DNA of 64,000 nt. Source: DATAUD01 sp035511075 (GTDB lineage Bacteria > Verrucomicrobiota > Verrucomicrobiia > Limisphaerales > Palsa-1400). A program made the translations under genes and the position numbers. The stretch covers positions 1-64,000 of the forward strand of contig DATKFW010000060.1 of NCBI GenBank assembly GCA_035511075.1, in the 5' to 3' direction. Below, one piece after another: positions 17,435 to 25,750 of this stretch (position 1 is the first letter of the stretch; every line of letters starts with the position of its first letter). The notes under the pieces are model-generated. The model had not been told where the DNA came from, did no database searches, and saw nothing but the letters and a program-made list of their open reading frames with translations.

Positions 17435-18907
17435 ATGCCAGGTCTCATTGCCATTGTTGGCCGTCCAAATGTCGGCAAGTCCGCCTTGTTTAATCGCATC
17501 GCCGGCAAGCGCATCGCCATCGTGCATGACCAGCCCGGCGTCACGCGGGACCGCGTCACGGCCGAGGTCGAGTGGCACGGCCGGCCGTTCACTTTGGTTG
17601 ACACCGGGGGGATCGGGCTGGTTCGGGGCGAAAAGGCCGCCGATGTCATCACCGAAGCCGCTTTCCAGCAAGTCGAATTGGCCATAGCCGCCGCGGACGT
17701 CATCATTCTGGTTGTCAACATCCGCGAAGGCGTTGTCCCGCTGGACAGGGAAGTCGCCCAGCGCCTGCGCCGCGCCGGCAAGGAGGCGCTCGTTGCTGTC
17801 AATAAGACTGACAATGACCGCGATGATCTCGGGGCCGGCGAATTCTCAGAACTGGGCTTTGCTAAAATCTTTCCCGTCAGCGCCATTCACCAGCGCGGAA
17901 TCGACGCCCTGATGGACGCCGCCCTGGCCGCGCTTCCTCCCGAAACCGAAACCGGCGGTGTCAACGACGCTGGAGAACCGCCTCTGAAACTGGCGGTCGT
18001 GGGGCGCCCAAATGTTGGCAAATCCTCCCTCATCAATGCCTTGACCCAGTCCAAACGCGTCATTGTCACACCCATCCCGGGCACGACGCGCGACGCTGTG
18101 GATGTTCCCTTCACGGTCGAAACCGAGGGTGTCCGCCAGAATTATATTCTAATTGATACGGCAGGGGTCCGGCAGCATCGGCGCATCGATGATTCGGTTG
18201 AGTTCTTCAGCGTCAAACGGACCGAGGATTCAATTGGCCGATGCGACATCGTCATTTTCGTCCTGGATGCGGAGGCAGGCATCCTGGGGCAGGACAAGAA
18301 AGTGGCGGACACGATTATCGAGGAACGCAAAGCGTGCATTCTGGTGATAAACAAGTGGGACCTGATTGCCCAGGGCCTTGAGACGGGCAGGAGGGAATTG
18401 CGCCGCGATAGCCTCGGCAAACACCGCGAAGGGCAAGCCAAACCGCTGACTTCACTGGCGGAATTTGGCGATTGGGTGCGCGAACGTCTCTTTTTCCTCG
18501 ATTACGCCCCTGTGATTTTCACATCCGCCACATCGGGATTTCATTTGGACCGTCTGTTGGAATCCGTCCGCTACGTCGCGTCGCAACTGCGCCAGAAAAT
18601 TCCCACCGCGATTCTCAACCGGACCCTGCACGACGCCATTGAACGGCGACAACCCGTCAGCTCCGCCGGGCACAGGCTAAAATTCTTCTATGCGACGCAA
18701 ATCAAGCCGTCGCCGCCGACCTTCCTGCTGTTCGTCAACCGGTCGGATTTGTTCTCGGACAGATACAAAAAATATCTGGCTGACGAGATGCGGAAGGCCT
18801 TTGGTTTTGAGGGCTGTCCCATTATTCTGGTCTCCCGGACGCGGGAAAAGACCATCGATCCGATTCGCAAGCCTAAGCCGGCAAGACACTTGCGCCAAAG
18901 AAGCTGA
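17435..18907 (+). CDS. der: Ribosome-assembly GTPase Der (EngA)
   Basis: Double-GTPase factor for 50S subunit maturation, 490 residues. It has two G domains, each with GRPNVGKS (residues 9-16 and about 190-197), DTGG/DTAG, and NKTD/NKWD motifs. The C-terminal KH-like domain begins near residue 385. The second G domain carries an extra stretch of about 25 residues just after NKWDLI (around residues 315-345), before RLFFLDYAPVIF, compared with the usual Der spacing. The ATG at 17435 matches the conserved MPGLIAIVGRPNVGK start; the longer open frame from 17345 is rejected. Confidence 0.96.
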   Translation: MPGLIAIVGRPNVGKSALFNRIAGKRIAIVHDQPGVTRDRVTAEVEWHGRPFTLVDTGGIGLVRGEKAADVITEAAFQQVELAIAAADVIILVVNIREGVVPLDREVAQRLRRAGKEALVAVNKTDNDRDDLGAGEFSELGFAKIFPVSAIHQRGIDALMDAALAALPPETETGGVNDAGEPPLKLAVVGRPNVGKSSLINALTQSKRVIVTPIPGTTRDAVDVPFTVETEGVRQNYILIDTAGVRQHRRIDDSVEFFSVKRTEDSIGRCDIVIFVLDAEAGILGQDKKVADTIIEERKACILVINKWDLIAQGLETGRRELRRDSLGKHREGQAKPLTSLAEFGDWVRERLFFLDYAPVIFTSATSGFHLDRLLESVRYVASQLRQKIPTAILNRTLHDAIERRQPVSSAGHRLKFFYATQIKPSPPTFLLFVNRSDLFSDRYKKYLADEMRKAFGFEGCPIILVSRTREKTIDPIRKPKPARHLRQRS

Positions 18908-18933
18908 ATCTGGAAGAAAATCGAAAAAAGAAT

Positions 18934-19106
18934 TTGACAGGTTCATCTTACATGTCACAATAACGACCTTATGAATCGTGTTTGTTGTCGGCTTCGAGTC
19001 TGCTCTGCAAACCTTAATCGGTTTTCATTTGGCCATAATAACGACTATGTAAGTCGTGTTTAAGCTGATTCTACCAAGAACATGCTGGTTCGGCGCTCGT
19101 GCGCCG
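18934..19106 (+). promoter_or_regulatory. Porin leader: candidate promoter, paired repeats and a hairpin
   Basis: TTGACA at 18934-18939 is followed after 16 nt by CACAAT (18956-18961), a modest sigma-70 match. Two related 25-nt sequences of the form AATAACGAC-N8-TCGTGTTT lie at 18959-18983 and 19037-19061 (20 of 25 identical, 78 nt apart). Each has internal dyad symmetry (ACGA/TCGT; ACGACT/AGTCGT). A perfect hairpin CGGCGC-TCGT-GCGCCG lies at 19091-19106. This fills the 257-nt gap between der and the porin gene. Confidence 0.4.
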
Positions 19107-19164
19107 GTTTGGCAAATGAAAACGCATAACCTAAACCAAATCAATCATTTAAGGAAACTCAACT

Positions 19165-20610
19165 ATGAGATCTTCGGTTATCCATCGGGCTGCGATCAGG
19201 TACATTGCCAGCGCCGCCCTGTTTTTCGTCCTATCAACCCCAACCCCTTCCTTGCGCGCCGCGGATGCGCCTCCGTCAACGGAGGAATTGCTCCAGCGCA
19301 TTAACAGCCTGGAACAGGAACTTAAAGAGCTCAAAGCCAAGGTGGAACAGCAACAGCCGCCTTCAGTGCAGCCTGAAGCACCTCCACCTCCGCCGCAGCC
19401 ACCCAAATCAACGGCGTTCATTTCAGCCGGCGCCAACGGGTTCGGCTTCCAGTCCGCAGATACCAACTTCGCCATCGCCCTGCATGGACTGTTGCAGGTG
19501 GACAGTCGGACTTTCTTTTCCGATGACCACGCCAAGGGCAACGACGCCTTCCTGCTGCGGCGCGCCCGGCCAATACTTTCGGGAACGGTCTATCGGGACT
19601 TCGACTTTCTATTCACGCCGGATTTTGCCGGCAACCAGGTGCAGATTGTGGACGCCCTGGTCAATTACCGCCTGGAACCGCAATTGCAGTTGCAATTCGG
19701 CAAGATGAAACCGCCGGTCGGCTTGGAGGCGCTGCAAGCCGAGCAGTACACCTTCTTCAACGAGCGTTCACTGGCGACCGATCTGGTTCCCTACCGCGAT
19801 ATTGGCGTGGAATTGCACGGCGATCTTTTCGGTGGGGTCGTCAGTTACGCGGCCGGCCTCTTCAACGGCGCTCCGGACTACGTGACGACCACGACTAATA
19901 CCGACTTTGACAATAATAAAAGCTTCGACGCCCGGGTTTTTCTGCAACCATTCAAAAATACGTCGATCTCATTCTTAAGGGGCCTTGGGGTGGGCGTGGC
20001 GGGCACCTACCAATTGGACGCCGGTACGACCAACAACGGCAACACCACCGGTTTGACACAGGGCTTCGTCACCGACGGCCAGCAAAAATTCTTCACCTAC
20101 TCCAACAGCGTTGCCAGCACGGGGGTTCATACCCGCATAACGCCGCAGGCCTATTATTATTGGGGGCCATTCGGGTTGATGGGCGAATACGTGGCCAACA
20201 ACGATCACGTCAGCAATTACGGCAAGAAAGTAACCTCGGCCAACCTGGACAACACGGCATGGGAGATTTCCGGCGGCTACGTGTTGACCGGCGAGGATGC
20301 TTCCTACAACGGCGTGACCCCGAGTCATCCGTTTTCACCGTTCAATGGGAGTTGGGGCGCGGTACAATTGGTGGGGCGTTACGCCCAGTTGAACGTGGAC
20401 CAAAAGGCATTCAGCGGTTATGCCGATCCGACCACGTCCGCTTCCCAGGCCGGCGCCTGGTCGGTCGGTCTGAACTGGTACCTCAACAACAACCTTCGCA
20501 TCAATACCAGTTTCTCGGAAACGACCTTCGAGGGTGGCAGTGGCCCCAAAGCCACCGTCACCAAACAGCCGGAAGAAGTGCTCTTCACACGCGTGCAGTT
20601 GTCGTTCTAG
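19165..20610 (+). CDS. Phosphate-selective porin O/P-type outer membrane protein
   Basis: 481-residue outer membrane porin. A signal peptide (about 1-33, ending LRAA) is followed by a short coiled-coil (STEELLQRINSLEQELKELKAKVEQ, about 38-62), a proline spacer and a beta-barrel domain. The barrel has OprO/OprP-like features: LLRRARPILSGTVYRDFDF, KPPVGLEALQ, and a SVGLNWYLNNNLRI strand near the end. It ends in Phe as outer membrane barrels do. The ATG has AAGGAA 7 nt upstream. The coiled-coil ahead of the barrel resembles porins that trimerise through their N-termini. Solute specificity cannot be read from the sequence. Confidence 0.88.
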   Translation: MRSSVIHRAAIRYIASAALFFVLSTPTPSLRAADAPPSTEELLQRINSLEQELKELKAKVEQQQPPSVQPEAPPPPPQPPKSTAFISAGANGFGFQSADTNFAIALHGLLQVDSRTFFSDDHAKGNDAFLLRRARPILSGTVYRDFDFLFTPDFAGNQVQIVDALVNYRLEPQLQLQFGKMKPPVGLEALQAEQYTFFNERSLATDLVPYRDIGVELHGDLFGGVVSYAAGLFNGAPDYVTTTTNTDFDNNKSFDARVFLQPFKNTSISFLRGLGVGVAGTYQLDAGTTNNGNTTGLTQGFVTDGQQKFFTYSNSVASTGVHTRITPQAYYYWGPFGLMGEYVANNDHVSNYGKKVTSANLDNTAWEISGGYVLTGEDASYNGVTPSHPFSPFNGSWGAVQLVGRYAQLNVDQKAFSGYADPTTSASQAGAWSVGLNWYLNNNLRINTSFSETTFEGGSGPKATVTKQPEEVLFTRVQLSF

Positions 20611-20644
20611 CGGCAGAATTCATCCGGTCGACGTGCCGAGTTTT

Positions 20645-20686
20645 CGCCCTCTCTTCGTTACGCGCGGAGGGAGGGCGGTTTTTTTT
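20645..20686 (+). terminator. Rho-independent terminator after the porin gene
   Basis: CGCCCTC (20645-20651) pairs with GAGGGCG (20671-20677) and is followed after one G by eight T residues. It begins 35 nt after the porin stop. Confidence 0.75.
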
Positions 20687-20790
20687 CGAGGCTGTCGGTG
20701 TCATCCGGGAATCCGCGGTTTTCCCTCTGCGGCGCAATGGAACAAAACAACATTGCGATTTGTAAGATGGCGGTATACTTCAAAGACCCG

Positions 20791-21498
20791 ATGACTCGTT
20801 TTCTTGCTTCGATCATGATCTGCGCTTCGGCGGCGGCCTTCGGCGCAGATTTGAACACGTTGACGCCGGAGGAAACGACCGCCGGCTGGAAATTATTGTT
20901 CGACGGCGGCACTACCATCGGCTGGCGCGCTTGCGGCCGCGAGGAATTCCCCGCCGAGAGGTGGCTCGTCAAAGACGGCTGCCTCTGCGTCGAAAAACCC
21001 GGAAGCGCCAACGCCATCGATTTGGTCACCACGGATAAATTCGGCGATTTCGATCTGAAATTCCAGTGGCGCATATCCCCCGCCGGAAACAGCGGCGTCA
21101 AGTATTTTGTCAAGGAACCCAAGACCGGCCGGAGCGGCCTCGGTTTCGAATACCAGGTGCTTGACGATGATAAAAACGAGGATGCCCTGAACGGACCCAA
21201 ACGCCGTGCCGGCGCCCTTTACTACTTGTTCGCGCCCAACGACCAGAAGCGCCTCAACCCCGTCGGCGAGTTCAACGACGGCGAAATCATCGTCCGGGGC
21301 AATCATGTCGAGCATTGGCTCAATGGGGCGAAGATCGTGGAATTTGAGTTGGGCAGCGCTGAGTTGAAGCAAGCCATTGCCCAAAGCAAATTCAGCAAAA
21401 TCAAAGGTTTTGGGGAAAAAATCCCGACCGTGATTCTGCTCCAGGACCACGGCTCACCGGTTTGGTTCCGCAATATCAAAATTCGCCCGTTGAATTAA
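20791..21498 (+). CDS. Secreted DUF1080 (3-keto-disaccharide hydrolase-type) protein
   Basis: 235 residues. A signal peptide (MTRFLASIMICASAAAFGA) is followed by one jelly-roll domain of the DUF1080 family: GWKLLFDGGT, FDLKFQWRISPAGNSGVKYFV, GFEYQVLDDD, GEIIVRGNHVEHWLNGAKI and VILLQDHGSPVWFRNIKIRP. Such proteins act on or bind sugars outside the cytoplasm and are abundant in Verrucomicrobia and Planctomycetes. Substrate cannot be assigned. The open frame extends upstream to 20698, but only the ATG at 20791 begins with a proper signal peptide; 20737 and 20767 are alternatives. Confidence 0.85.
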   Translation: MTRFLASIMICASAAAFGADLNTLTPEETTAGWKLLFDGGTTIGWRACGREEFPAERWLVKDGCLCVEKPGSANAIDLVTTDKFGDFDLKFQWRISPAGNSGVKYFVKEPKTGRSGLGFEYQVLDDDKNEDALNGPKRRAGALYYLFAPNDQKRLNPVGEFNDGEIIVRGNHVEHWLNGAKIVEFELGSAELKQAIAQSKFSKIKGFGEKIPTVILLQDHGSPVWFRNIKIRPLN

Positions 21499-21620
21499 TT
21501 CTCGCAACGACGCGGCGCACTCCGGCCCAATTTCCGTTGCCTGGCATTGAGGCTCCGCTCTAGAATGGCGGATGAGCGCGCAAACGTAAAATCGGTGATG
21601 CGGGCGATGCAGCGAAATTG

Positions 21621-23735
21621 ATGACTACACCACTCACACTGGCCTATGTGAGCGCCGCGTGCGCCGGGCTTGTCATGCTCATCGCCGTCTTTCGCGGCTG
21701 GCGCTCCGTAGCCGTTTGGTTTTTCGCCCTCGGAATGGCGCTGCTGGCCGCCGAGAGTGTTTTCCTCGGGCTGGCCACCGACGCCGCCCTTCGCGACGAA
21801 TCGGCGCGCTGGGAAGCGTGGCGCCTGGGGGCCATGTCCTTTCTCCCGTGTGTCTGGCTGCTTTTCAGCCTTACCTATGCGCGCGGAAACTCCCGCGATT
21901 TCCTGCGTCGCTGGCGTTACACTTTGGTCGCGTCCCTGTTGGCGCCGGTTCTGCTCGCCTTTGCCTGCCCGACCAGGCTGCTTTTCAGCCCTCTTGATTT
22001 AAACCAGGAGAATGTCCAGTGGGTGTTTCAGTTGCAGCCGGCGGGCGCGGCTTTTGAGGTGTTGATTTTGATCGGCGCGGTCCTGGTCCTGATGAACCTG
22101 GAACGCACCTTCCGCGCCGCGGTGGGAACAATGCGATGGCGAATCAAGTTCATGGTTTTGGGCATGGGTGTTCTGTTCGCTGTCCGCGTTTACACGTCCA
22201 GCCAGACCCTCCTGCTGCGGACCCTGGACCCGTCGCAGGGATTGGTGGATTGCGGGGCGCTGCTGCTGGGATGCCTGTTGATGGTGCGCTCTCTCTTTCG
22301 CGATGTTTCCGAAGTGGCGGTGTACCCGTCCGGCGCCGTTCTTGAAAACTCCCTGACGGCGCTGATCGCCGGGATTTATCTGGTAAGCATCGGGGTTCTG
22401 GCCAAATTGGCGGTGTGGATCCAGGGCGTCTCCAGTTTTCAAACCAAGGCCTTTTTTCTGCTCATTTTGCTGGCTGCCGTGACGGTCGTGGCGTTGTCGG
22501 ACCGGGTTCGGCTGCACACGCGGCGTTTCATCAGCCGTTACTTTCAGCGGCCTCTCTATGATTATCGCACGGTCTGGAGAAGTCTCATCGAGGGCACGGC
22601 CTCGTGTGTCAAACAAACGGAACTCTGCCACGCTGCCGCCACGCTCATTTCTCAAATCTTTGAAGTCCTTGCGGTGACCATTTGGCTCGTCGATGAAAAA
22701 CGCGAAGGCTTGGCCTTCGCCGCTTCCACCTCCCTCTCCGCTGCCGCCGGCGCGGAATTAAAACCGCAACGGGACGAGGCTCTTGCCATTGTCCGCGCGC
22801 TCCAAAACGACGCGGACCCGATTGACATCGACGCCTCCGATAAACCCTGGGCCATCTCTCTGAGGCGCATGAATCCGACCCGCTTCCGAACGGGCGGCAA
22901 TCGCGTATGCGTGCCCCTGACGGCCGGGGGCCAGTTGGTCGGGATGATCGTGCTGGGAGACCGCGTGGGCGGCGTTTTCCTTTCATTGCAGGATTTTGAT
23001 CTGCTCCGTTGCGTGGGCGACCAGGTGGCTGCCGGATTGCTCAACACGCAGCTATCGCAGAAACTTTTGCAGGCAAAGGAACTTGAGGCTTTCCAGACGA
23101 TGTCCGCCTTTTTCGTGCATGATTTGAAGAACACCGCCTCAACGCTGAATTTGATGTTGCAGAATCTGCCCATCCATTTCGACAATCCGGAATTCCGCGC
23201 GGACGCACTGCGCGGCGTTGGCAAAACGTGCGAGCACATCAATCATCTCATCGGCCGCCTGAGCCTGTTGCGGCACGATTTGCAAATTAAAGCGGCGACG
23301 TCGGACCTCAACGACGTCATTGGCCGGGTGCTGGCCAGTTGGAACGGCGTGTCCGGCATCACTCTGGTCAAAAGTTTGCGCCCATGCCCCGCTCTTTTGC
23401 TCGACCAGGAACAGATTTTCAAAGTGGTCACCAATCTGGTCATCAATGCCACCGAAGCGGTCTCTCAAGGCGGAGAAATCCGCGTCGAGACCAGCCAGAA
23501 CAACGGCTGGGCCGTCCTGACTGTCGCCGACAACGGTTGCGGCATGTCGCCGGAGTTTTTGAGCCACGCGCTCTTCCGCCCGTTTCAAACGACGAAAAAA
23601 AAGGGCTTCGGTATCGGCATGTTTCAAAGTAAAATGATCGTCGAGGCCCACGGAGGACGGATTGAAGTTGAAAGTGAGTTAAAAAGGGGCACTATTTTTC
23701 GGGTGCTCTTGCCGATCCAAAGACAACCCGTATGA
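21621..23735 (+). CDS. prsK: PEP-CTERM system histidine kinase PrsK
   Basis: 704-residue sensor kinase. The N-terminal about 300 residues hold seven or eight transmembrane helices, followed by a GAF-like domain (about 330-470) and a histidine kinase core. The phosphoacceptor lies in SAFFVHDLKNTAS (His near residue 500), the motif typical of PrsK of exosortase/PEP-CTERM systems. The ATPase has N-box VVTNLVINATEA, DNGCGMSPEF and GFGIGMFQSK. It overlaps prsR by 4 nt (ATGA). An ATG at 21621 is used; a TTG precedes it directly. PrsK is known to pair with PrsR to control genes for PEP-CTERM-tagged exported proteins. The ligand is unknown. Confidence 0.9.
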   Translation: MTTPLTLAYVSAACAGLVMLIAVFRGWRSVAVWFFALGMALLAAESVFLGLATDAALRDESARWEAWRLGAMSFLPCVWLLFSLTYARGNSRDFLRRWRYTLVASLLAPVLLAFACPTRLLFSPLDLNQENVQWVFQLQPAGAAFEVLILIGAVLVLMNLERTFRAAVGTMRWRIKFMVLGMGVLFAVRVYTSSQTLLLRTLDPSQGLVDCGALLLGCLLMVRSLFRDVSEVAVYPSGAVLENSLTALIAGIYLVSIGVLAKLAVWIQGVSSFQTKAFFLLILLAAVTVVALSDRVRLHTRRFISRYFQRPLYDYRTVWRSLIEGTASCVKQTELCHAAATLISQIFEVLAVTIWLVDEKREGLAFAASTSLSAAAGAELKPQRDEALAIVRALQNDADPIDIDASDKPWAISLRRMNPTRFRTGGNRVCVPLTAGGQLVGMIVLGDRVGGVFLSLQDFDLLRCVGDQVAAGLLNTQLSQKLLQAKELEAFQTMSAFFVHDLKNTASTLNLMLQNLPIHFDNPEFRADALRGVGKTCEHINHLIGRLSLLRHDLQIKAATSDLNDVIGRVLASWNGVSGITLVKSLRPCPALLLDQEQIFKVVTNLVINATEAVSQGGEIRVETSQNNGWAVLTVADNGCGMSPEFLSHALFRPFQTTKKKGFGIGMFQSKMIVEAHGGRIEVESELKRGTIFRVLLPIQRQPV

Positions 23736-25081
23736 AGCCTAAATTGCTGATCGTCGATGACGACGAGGAAATTCGCACGCAAATGAAGTGGGGCCTGGCC
23801 CAGGACCACGAGATCATGCTGGCGGAGGACCGCGCCACGGCCGTGGACGCGTTTCAAACGCATCATCCAAGGGTGGTTTTGCTTGACTTGGGTTTGCCGC
23901 CCCGCCCGGGCGATCCTGACGAGGGTCTGGCCACTCTCTCCGATATTCTCTCCCTGGAAAGACTTGCCAAAGTCATTGTGATTACGGGCCAGGCCGAAAA
24001 AAGCGTGGCCTTGCGGGCCATCGGCTCCGGCGCCTACGATTTTTTGTGCAAGCCGGCGGACATGGAGGACTTGAAGCTGGTGGTCCGCCGCGCGCTCCAT
24101 ATCGGCGGACTGGAAATCGAATTCCGCCAGATGCAGCAATTGCTCTCCGGCAATACCTTTGAAGGCATGATGGGCAACAGCCGGGCCATTCGCGCTGTCT
24201 TTGACGCCATTCGGAAGGTCGCCACCACGGACGCCCCCGTTCTTCTGCTAGGGGAGAGCGGCACGGGCAAAGAAATGGCGGCCCGCGCCATTCACCAAAG
24301 CAGCGGACGAAAAGACGGTCCCTTTATCGCCATCAATTGCAGCGCCATCCCGGAAACGCTCTTGGAAAGCGAATTGTTCGGCCACGAAAAGGGCGCTTTC
24401 ACCGGCGCCCATGCCCAGCGCAAGGGCAAATTTGAAATGGCCAATGGAGGAACGCTCTTCCTGGATGAAATCGGCGAAATTCCCCTCCCGCTCCAGGTCA
24501 AACTCCTTCGCTTTCTGGCCGAACAACGCGTCGAACGGGTCGGCGGGCGACAGCCCATTGAAATCGACGCTCGCGTCATCACCGCCACCAACGCCGATTT
24601 GCGCAAGGGAATGTCCGCTGGAACATTCCGCGAGGACCTTTTTTACAGGCTGAGCGTCGTTGTCCTCACGCTGCCGCCGTTGCGCGATCGCGAGGAGGAC
24701 ATTCGTCTGCTGGCGCAATTTTTCCTGCAACGTTTCGCCGCCCAATCCAGCAAAACCGGGATGGCGATGGATCAGGACGCATTGCGGGCTATGGATCGGC
24801 ATCCCTGGCCGGGCAATGTTCGCGAATTGGAAAATTGCGTGCGGCGCGCGGTCATCATGGCCGAGGGAAAACGCCTGACGGTTCGGGACTTGGAATTAGT
24901 TCCCAGCCGAGGTGGCGTCCTGACCAATTTGAAGGACGCCCGCGAAAACCTTGAACGCGAGATGATCCACGCCGCCCTCCGAAAGTACGGCGGCAAGATC
25001 GCTCCGGCAGCCGTGGAATTAGGCATCAGCCGCCCCACCCTTTACGATTTGATGCAGAAATATGGCATCGCAAAGGAGTAG
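23732..25081 (+). CDS. prsR: Sigma-54-dependent response regulator PrsR
   Basis: NtrC-type activator, 449 residues. The receiver domain (1-120) has phosphoacceptor Asp 52 in VVLLDLGLP. The sigma-54 AAA domain follows, with Walker A GESGTGKE (174-181), the sigma-54 contact loop GAFTGA (221-226) and Walker B GGTLFLDEIGE. The C-terminal Fis-type helix-turn-helix contains APAAVELGISRPTLYDLM. A PPRPGDPDEG insertion after the phosphorylation site is seen in the PrsR family. It is translationally coupled to prsK. It should activate sigma-54 promoters, and a matching promoter lies 250 nt downstream. Confidence 0.93.
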   Translation: MKPKLLIVDDDEEIRTQMKWGLAQDHEIMLAEDRATAVDAFQTHHPRVVLLDLGLPPRPGDPDEGLATLSDILSLERLAKVIVITGQAEKSVALRAIGSGAYDFLCKPADMEDLKLVVRRALHIGGLEIEFRQMQQLLSGNTFEGMMGNSRAIRAVFDAIRKVATTDAPVLLLGESGTGKEMAARAIHQSSGRKDGPFIAINCSAIPETLLESELFGHEKGAFTGAHAQRKGKFEMANGGTLFLDEIGEIPLPLQVKLLRFLAEQRVERVGGRQPIEIDARVITATNADLRKGMSAGTFREDLFYRLSVVVLTLPPLRDREEDIRLLAQFFLQRFAAQSSKTGMAMDQDALRAMDRHPWPGNVRELENCVRRAVIMAEGKRLTVRDLELVPSRGGVLTNLKDARENLEREMIHAALRKYGGKIAPAAVELGISRPTLYDLMQKYGIAKE

Positions 25082-25213
25082 GGTAAACACCTGATTTTTG
25101 TTGGATATCCTAACACTTGGCCTTCCCGCAGGGTTGGGGACCGTGCAAGTCATTGATTCCAAACTTATTGAAGCCTGCAGATCGAGCCGCGGCTGCGGGG
25201 TTTGGCCCTTAAC

Positions 25214-25259
25214 TCGTCGGGTTTCTTTACAGATCGACTGTCCTGAATTCATCCGACGA
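25214..25259. promoter_or_regulatory. Inverted repeat, possible PrsR enhancer site
   Basis: TCGTCGG (25214-25220) and CCGACGA (25253-25259) are perfect reverse complements, 72 nt upstream of the sigma-54-like -24 element. The distance suits an activator-binding region of an NtrC-type regulator, but the 32-nt spacing between arms is wide. Apart from this and the promoter, the 340 nt between prsR and the small gene show no reliable gene. Confidence 0.3.
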
Positions 25260-25330
25260 AATGGGAACATGTTGTGTAAGTGTTTTATGAAAAGCATATT
25301 GCGTCTTGCTGGGTGGGGACTGTCCATTTG

Positions 25331-25346
25331 TGGCACAGTTTGGGCT
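25331..25346 (+). promoter_or_regulatory. Candidate sigma-54 (-24/-12) promoter
   Basis: TGGCAC (25331-25336) is a perfect -24 element. GG at 25332-25333 and GC at 25344-25345 are separated by exactly 10 nt, the invariant spacing of RpoN promoters. The -12 side reads GGGCT instead of TTGCT. It lies 76 nt before the ATG of the VPDAG protein and just downstream of prsK/prsR, whose regulator requires sigma-54. Confidence 0.6.
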
Positions 25347-25421
25347 TACAGACACTGAGAACACGCCTTAAATAAGCGATCCAGTTGATGAGTGAGCGAG
25401 TTTGTTAGGAACCAAAATAGT

Positions 25422-25616
25422 ATGAAAATGTCGATTGTTACCAAACGGTTGTTGAATGTTGCGATTCTGTTTGCAGTCATCGCGACTGTTACCCAAAGCA
25501 CGATGGCGGTTCCCACGGGACTTCCTAATGGAACTGTGCCTGATGCTGGTTCTACATCCCTGTTGATGGGATTGGCATGCGGTGGTTTGGCGGCTCTTCG
25601 TAGACTGTGCCGCTAG
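25422..25616 (+). CDS. Small exported protein with VPDAG (VPDSG/PEP-CTERM-type) sorting tail
   Basis: 64 residues. A signal peptide (about 1-29, ending STMA) is followed by only about nine residues, then the tail: VPDAG motif, a hydrophobic segment STSLLMGLACGGLAAL and a basic RRLCR end. This three-part tail matches VPDSG-CTERM/PEP-CTERM sorting signals processed by exosortases, here with Ala in place of Ser. The mature peptide after both cleavages would be about 10-12 residues, extraordinarily short. It lies behind a sigma-54-like promoter next to PrsK/PrsR, so regulation by that system is likely. AGGA precedes the ATG by 11 nt; a second ATG follows at 25428. Confidence 0.8.
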   Translation: MKMSIVTKRLLNVAILFAVIATVTQSTMAVPTGLPNGTVPDAGSTSLLMGLACGGLAALRRLCR

Positions 25617-25622
25617 ATTGTT

Positions 25623-25646
25623 GAGCCGGTTCTTACTGGCTCTTTT
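25623..25646 (+). terminator. Rho-independent terminator after the VPDAG gene
   Basis: GAGCCGGT (25623-25630) pairs with ACTGGCTC (25635-25642) around a TCTT loop, with one G-T wobble, and is followed by TTTT. It starts 6 nt after the stop codon, making the small gene a single-gene transcript. Confidence 0.75.
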
Positions 25647-25653
25647 GCTGTTG

Positions 25654-25720
25654 GGAAGCGAGACTGCGGGTTTTGACCGCATTCCATGGGGAATGCGGGC
25701 ACGGAACCTCCGTCGCTTCC
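25654..25720. repeat. Nested inverted repeats ahead of the cysteine-rich gene
   Basis: The outer arms GGAAGCGA (25654-25661) and TCGCTTCC (25713-25720) enclose a perfect 9-bp hairpin, CCGCATTCC (25677-25685) with GGAATGCGG (25690-25698) and a 4-nt loop. It fills most of the gap before the gene at 25751. It may be an mRNA leader structure or a protein-binding site. Confidence 0.5.
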
Positions 25721-25750
25721 AGACATTAATTCAACCCCCTAAATCCCCTT

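Noticed and set aside
25098..25358. Possible 86-residue gene upstream of the VPDAG gene
   Set aside because: It overlaps the sigma-54-like promoter, has no ribosome site and looks like random coding.
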